Part shown: positions 28,778 through 32,395 of the stretch, one piece after another | Numbering within the stretch: the first letter of the stretch is position 1 | Layout: each line of letters starts with the position of its first letter | Source: Leuconostoc inhae KCTC 3774 | Lineage (GTDB): Bacteria; Bacillota; Bacilli; Lactobacillales; Lactobacillaceae | Assembly (NCBI GenBank): GCA_000166735.2 | Contig: AEMJ01000222.1 | Coordinates: forward strand, 1 to 32,395 | Length of the DNA stretch: 32,395 nucleotides | Direction: 5' to 3' | Position numbers and translations under genes: made by a program | Notes under the pieces: generated by a model | What the model was told of the DNA's origin: nothing | The model's database searches: none | Seen by the model: only the letters and a program-made list of their open reading frames with translations

Positions 28778-28981
28778 TCATTGTTTTAAAAATACTTGCC
28801 ATAAAACGAAGATACAGTCTAACGCTAAAAGTATCAGACCCAAACTAAATCTTTTTCCGTTTGTGATTTTATATTGCTTGCCCCAAGGCTTAATCCATAT
28901 TGTACCACATAACATTAAAATAAAGCCATTTATGGCAATAATGAAGCCAACAATTAATACTAGAGTGAAGTCAATTAACAT
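28778..28981 (-). CDS. Small membrane protein, 67 aa
   Basis: AGGA lies ~10 nt before the ATG. Two TM segments: DFTLVLIVGFIIAINGFILML and LGLILLALDCIFVLWQVFL, separated by a basic loop (WIKPWGKQYKITNGKR). Layout resembles small DUF-type membrane proteins of LAB; not assigned. Probably co-transcribed with the following small membrane gene. Confidence 0.55.
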   Translation of the reverse strand: MLIDFTLVLIVGFIIAINGFILMLCGTIWIKPWGKQYKITNGKRFSLGLILLALDCIFVLWQVFLKQ

Positions 28982-29053
28982 GAGTGGTTTTTCCTGTGTT
29001 TTGAATGATGAAATATGTGCTGATTACTGTTAAAATCGACTATTTTTACACAA

Positions 29054-29524
29054 TTAATAAATTTTAACAGGATAGTCTTTTAATAAATCCTCGATTTTAG
29101 ATCCATCAAAAACAATTGTTTCATCGTTTTGATTAGGATGGTAGGCAACATTTTTATGATCGAACAGTGTCTTATCAATATAGTAATTAACGCTTTTATC
29201 TAAATCATTAACGGCATTTAAAATAGAAACAGAACCAGGTGTGACACCAAGCTTGTCATTTAAATCTTTCTCAGAAGCAAAACTTATTTTTTTGTTATGC
29301 GTTATTAAAGCAATTTGAGCTAACGATAATTTAGAATCAGCAGGTAAGCTAAATAAATAATATTCTGATTTGTTTTGATTTCTCAAAAAGAGATTTTTGA
29401 TTTCAAATATATCTTTAGTGAACGCTAAATTTTTTGCATCTTCGATAGTATAGATTTTGGGATGTTTGTATAAACGATAAGCTATGAGTCGACTCGTAAA
29501 TAGTTGTTTTAAATTATCTTTCAT
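29054..29524 (-). CDS. YbaK/ProX-type aminoacyl-tRNA deacylase (PrdX-like)
   Basis: 156 aa. Conserved blocks of the ProX/PrdX group of the YbaK domain: KNLFLRNQNKSEYYLFSLPA, FASEKDLNDKLGVTPGSVS and LNAVNDLDKSVNYYIDKTLF, followed by VAYHPNQNDETIVFDGSKIEDLL. Members free-stand and hydrolyse mischarged tRNA, such as Ala-tRNA(Pro); the Lys in KNLF is the catalytic-site residue in the family. Length is close to normal (~160 aa). AGGAG lies ~11 nt upstream of the ATG. Divergent from the glycosylase gene. Confidence 0.85.
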   Translation of the reverse strand: MKDNLKQLFTSRLIAYRLYKHPKIYTIEDAKNLAFTKDIFEIKNLFLRNQNKSEYYLFSLPADSKLSLAQIALITHNKKISFASEKDLNDKLGVTPGSVSILNAVNDLDKSVNYYIDKTLFDHKNVAYHPNQNDETIVFDGSKIEDLLKDYPVKIY

Positions 29525-29563
29525 GTTGGCTGAGCTCCTGACATGTTGATCTATTATTGGAGA

Positions 29564-29595
29564 GATATGATGTTGCTCTTATCTCTCATCATATC
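29564..29595. repeat. 9-bp inverted repeat in a divergent intergenic region
   Basis: GATATGATG (29564-29572) and CATCATATC (29587-29595), spacer 14 nt, between the deacylase and glycosylase genes. A candidate operator; no regulator assigned. Confidence 0.4.
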
Positions 29596-29685
29596 GAATT
29601 ATCCACAATAAATAAAGTTATCTGGCTAGGTCAGTTGTAAACAGGGGTTTATAATGAACATAGGTACAAAAGGGGATGTTAAGTA

Positions 29686-30258
29686 ATGACGATCTTTGAA
29701 GAAATAGTAAATGATAAAATGAATTTTGAGTTCACTAGTAGAGGACTCAAGCCAATTTATCATGCACCAACTAGTGCCAAAATAGTTATTATTGGACAAG
29801 CTCCTGGTTTACGTGTCCAAAATTCAGGCATAATGTGGCATGATGCTTCAGGAGACAGGCTGAGGGAGTGGATGGGTATCAGTAAAGATGTGTTTTATAA
29901 CTCAGGTAAGATTGGTGTCATACCTATGGACTTTTATTATCCTGGGAAAGCTAAGTCTGGTGATTTACCACCGCGTAAGGGTATCGCGGACAAATGGCAT
30001 TCACGTTTATTAAAACAGATGCCAAATATACAGATGACTATTTTAGTAGGTTCTTATGCGCAAAAATATTATCTCAAGCTAAATAGTCAGGCTAAAATAA
30101 CGACAGTCATAAAGGATTATCAAAAATATCTTCCTAATTACTTCCCAATTGTTCATCCTTCTCCTAGGAATAACATTTGGCTCAAAAAGAATCCTTGGTT
30201 TGAGCAAAAAGTTGTCCCAGATCTGCAGAAAATGATTTCTCAAATAATATCAAATTGA
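29686..30258 (+). CDS. Uracil-DNA glycosylase family protein
   Basis: 190 aa. The first motif IGQAPG (residues 36-41) is followed by VQNSGIMWHDASGDRLREWMG, a layout used by the family annotated as uracil-DNA glycosylase-like. IQMTILVGSYAQKYYL and a final HPSPRN motif complete the fold. GQAPG lacks the D-P-Y of UNG-type enzymes, so activity on uracil cannot be assumed. The ATG follows GGGGATG(TTAAGTA), with a weak ribosome site. Single gene; no terminator found. Confidence 0.82.
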   Translation: MTIFEEIVNDKMNFEFTSRGLKPIYHAPTSAKIVIIGQAPGLRVQNSGIMWHDASGDRLREWMGISKDVFYNSGKIGVIPMDFYYPGKAKSGDLPPRKGIADKWHSRLLKQMPNIQMTILVGSYAQKYYLKLNSQAKITTVIKDYQKYLPNYFPIVHPSPRNNIWLKKNPWFEQKVVPDLQKMISQIISN

Positions 30259-30476
30259 AATCTAAACTGGCATGTTTGATAATCGGTAATATAACAAGTT
30301 CAATGCCCTATATAATGGTGAAAAATGTGATTCTGATAGTGGATTTAGCAGCCAGATGTTTTTATTAGTATTATTACTGTCAATGTGACATCATCATAAA
30401 AAACATTCATGGCAAGCAATAAATGTTGATTAGGGTTTATGTGTTATAGTTATGTCACTTTATGGCTATTATGTAC

Positions 30477-30491
30477 GCACTCTATGAGTGC
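30477..30491. repeat. Short perfect palindrome after the Cse60-like gene
   Basis: GCACTC (30477-30482), loop TAT, GAGTGC (30486-30491). No T-run on either strand, so a regulatory or structural role is more likely than termination. Confidence 0.4.
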
Positions 30492-30498
30492 ATGATTA

Positions 30499-30657
30499 TT
30501 ATTTATAAACTATTAAAGCAGTATATGCAAACACAGGCGTTCTATACTGTACCTCAATAATTTCGTGACCATGAGCCTCCAAATCAGCTAAGGCATCATT
30601 TAATTTGTCAGTAAATCCTCCGGCTGTCCAAAAGCCAAGTACAAGTTGTGTCTTCAT
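30499..30657 (-). CDS. Cse60-like small protein, 52 aa
   Basis: A frame too short for ordinary cut-offs: MKTQLVLGFWTAGG then FTDKLNDALADLEAHGHEII, then EVQYRTPVFAYTALIVYK and TAA. Start chosen at 30657 because AGGGG lies 6 nt before it; the upstream ATG abuts that site. The pattern of a short helix, then an EIIEVQY strand and a final A-LIVYK strand resembles the Cse60 family of ~60-aa proteins annotated in Firmicutes. Function unknown. Confidence 0.6.
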   Translation of the reverse strand: MKTQLVLGFWTAGGFTDKLNDALADLEAHGHEIIEVQYRTPVFAYTALIVYK

Positions 30658-30740
30658 TGTCATCCCCTGTAATGCTTTTAACGTGGTTCAATGCACGTAA
30701 TATAATTATGGTATATTATAAACATCATACCAAACAAATA

Positions 30741-30785
30741 AAACAAGTGCACCACTGGCATTAAATGTCGGTTGCGCACTTGTTT
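30741..30785. terminator. Terminator downstream of the DUF4767 gene
   Basis: AAACAAGTGC (30741-30750) pairs with GCACTTGTTT (30776-30785), with T-runs on the outside in both directions and a 25-nt loop. It lies 3 bp past the minus-strand stop. Confidence 0.8.
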
Positions 30786-30788
30786 TTG

Positions 30789-31460
30789 TTAATTGTTAAA
30801 AATGTTAGCAAAGCCACTTTTGAGGTCATTGTTTTGTGTTTCAGAGAAGTATAAATCGTCACCATTTGTTGTACGTGAAATATAAACTTTTGGTTGATTA
30901 TTTTGTATAACAAAGAAATATAAGGCCATGTTAAAATTATTTTTTGATACTTTACCAGAGGCAATTGCTACGACTTTGTTTGCTGATTCGCCAGAACCAT
31001 CTGGGGACCAAGTGACAGCTGTAGTTACTTCATCAAACTTAATATGATTGTTATATTTACCATTTGTAAGGTCAATTGGGAAAGTTATGCCATAGTAATT
31101 TGGTTCTTGCCCGTCATAAGTCCCAACAAAGGACTGATCCATTTTTGATTGCCATGCTGACATAAAAGATGATAGTTTATTTTGTTTGTCAGCTGACCAA
31201 GTTGCTTTTGTACTATTATTACTTGAAGCACTCGTGTTAGTGTCATTGTTACTAGATGAATTAGTTATTGTTGCGTTGCTGCTTGACGAAGAACTACTTT
31301 TCAAACTAGAAGATTTTAATTGTGCTGAGATTGTCGCTTTTGAAGTGTGGTGTTGTGCCTGATCTGTGGGTTTGCTCTGTTTATAAATCACACCAACTAT
31401 GACGAATATTGCCACTATTGTAGACAATATCAATATGCTATTTCTTTGCTTTGAAGTCAT
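30789..31460 (-). CDS. DUF4767 domain membrane-anchored protein
   Basis: 223 aa. An N-terminal TM or uncleaved signal (SILILSTIVAIFVIVGVIY, residues 8-26), a ~55-residue Ser/Thr/Asn linker, then a DUF4767 domain starting TWSADKQNKLSSFMSAWQSK and containing FVGTYDGQEPNYYG and VTTAVTWSPDG. No lipobox Cys. The protein should be displayed outside the membrane. The domain is common in lactobacilli and Leuconostoc; function not known. Frame intact. Confidence 0.82.
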   Translation of the reverse strand: MTSKQRNSILILSTIVAIFVIVGVIYKQSKPTDQAQHHTSKATISAQLKSSSLKSSSSSSSNATITNSSSNNDTNTSASSNNSTKATWSADKQNKLSSFMSAWQSKMDQSFVGTYDGQEPNYYGITFPIDLTNGKYNNHIKFDEVTTAVTWSPDGSGESANKVVAIASGKVSKNNFNMALYFFVIQNNQPKVYISRTTNGDDLYFSETQNNDLKSGFANIFNN

Positions 31461-32000
31461 TGTTATTTCTCCCTTGTGTTGTTAAGTATAACCGACTAAC
31501 TATACAAACTAGTATATCAAAATAAACTGAATGAATTAAACTAGAAACAAAGTAGTCACCATGTCATTCGCGAATAAGTTTAGCATTAGAAATATTGTCC
31601 TTTTTCGCTAATGTGTGCTGGATACAACGATTAGAAAACCAAGAATAACCCAGAAGAGAAAAACTTTTTTATATATTTGGTACAAAAGGGTAATTAAAAT
31701 CCGTGAAATAGGAAAAATTATCATGATAACATCAAACGCGTTATTTAGTTATTTATAGAATATAAACCAATCAAGGACTTTAACAGCGACTTTCAGGATA
31801 TCCAAGAAACAGTTACATTGTCATTTGTGTATAGTTTGAAAAACGGCGACCACATTATAATGTCAACAGTGATTAATATGCTGACTAATTTTTAAGAAGT
31901 GCAAATCAAGTATTACGATCGTTTGGAAGAAAACAAGAATATCTAAGGTAACATCGAAAACTACCAGCCAACTTTGAATCGTGAAATGATTTGTTAATTT
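31461..32000. other. 540 bp without an intact gene; one decayed reading frame
   Basis: No intact gene. At about 31761-31954 the plus strand reads protein-like sequence (EYKPIKDFNSDFQDIQETV, SFVYSLKNGDHIIMSTVINML) before in-frame TAA codons, then EVQIKYYDRLEENKNI. It looks like the remains of a gene; I do not recognise it. Confidence 0.4.
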
Positions 32001-32330
32001 TTATTTACGTTGATCTCTACTTGAGAATGATGTGTAATTTGACAAAGTCCTTAATACCTGAGGAAATTGGAAATGTTGATCGGTATTGTTATTTAATTTG
32101 AAAATAGTGGATAAATTTTTAACTATTGAATGAATAATTATAATCATTGCTCTTTTTGAAGGATGATTAGTTAAAATAACTTTAAATTGATAATTTTTTG
32201 GATGTTTATTTACAATTTTGAGATTACCAGTCCAGTTGGTGTGACTAAAAGTATAGTCTGGTAGAAAGTTTTTTGCTAATTCAATATCGTGATAAATTGT
32301 TTCACCATATTGGCCATATAAAAGATCCAT
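32001..32330 (-). CDS. Hypothetical protein, 109 aa
   Basis: The frame from ATG 32330 is intact but no strong ribosome site is visible. Possible beta-rich first half (TGNLKIVNKHPKNYQFKVIL) and a hydrophobic patch (AMIIIIHSIV). Not recognised; the C-terminal third (FSSRDQRK) is low-complexity and may reflect a frameshift. It could be a fragment. Confidence 0.35.
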   Translation of the reverse strand: MDLLYGQYGETIYHDIELAKNFLPDYTFSHTNWTGNLKIVNKHPKNYQFKVILTNHPSKRAMIIIIHSIVKNLSTIFKLNNNTDQHFQFPQVLRTLSNYTSFSSRDQRK

Positions 32331-32395
32331 TTTGACTATCTGCCCTTTGAAAATATATTTTATATGTACATAACTATTTTTATCCGTAAATTGAT

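Noticed and set aside
30761-30964. 67-aa minus-strand frame
   Set aside because: An offset frame of the DUF4767 gene that runs through its terminator.

Overview
The window looks like a chromosomal segment of a low-GC lactic acid bacterium, most probably Leuconostoc or a close relative (Leuconostocaceae). This is inferred from AT-rich coding with strong AAGGAG ribosome sites, a LacS permease with a fused EIIA domain next to galR-galK-galT-galM-lacZ, a BusR-type betaine uptake locus, and an LPxTG repeat protein beside accessory-Sec-type glycosyltransferases. The genus is an inference; no 16S or other marker is present.

Layout. (1) 1-5338: the C-terminus of a PSSE(V/T)-repeat LPDTG wall protein, a GtfA-like glycosyltransferase, a GtfB-like N-terminal domain that runs into a Gtf3-like glycosyltransferase, an Ig-like membrane protein, and an Rgg-type regulator. 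This is a surface glycoprotein and glycosylation locus. (2) 5673-8083: dCMP deaminase (minus), folD (plus), then bioY with an overlapping CHY zinc-finger gene (minus). bioY has a BirA-like operator over its promoter. (3) 8093-11803: busR, divergent from the busAA-busAB glycine betaine ABC transporter, with GTGACA repeats between them. (4) 12019-23314: lacS (minus), divergent from galR-galK-galT-galM-lacZ plus an aldo/keto reductase. Lactose enters through LacS, LacZ splits it, GalM, GalK and GalT process the galactose, and cre sites plus repeated TTTTAGTAAA boxes give likely CcpA and GalR control. (5) 23372-26253: a minus-strand xre-ABC ATPase-ABC permease-hypothetical operon. (6) 26405-32395: a small orphan gene, a tRNA-Glu(CTC) with a clear promoter, a decayed phage-like remnant with an HNH pseudogene and two copies of a 25-bp terminator, small membrane proteins, a YbaK/ProX-type deacylase, a uracil-DNA glycosylase family protein, a Cse60-like mini-protein, a DUF4767 protein, and poorly coding sequence.

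The strongest whole-window signal is that many otherwise well-conserved genes (gtf3, the Ig-like protein, folD, bioY, busAA, lacS, galK, galT, lacZ and two small phage-like genes) are each broken by one or more apparent single-base deletions, nearly all in A/T homopolymers. Restoring one base per run gives full-length family proteins. This looks much more like homopolymer under-calling in the assembly than like biology. I therefore annotate full spans and note each break.
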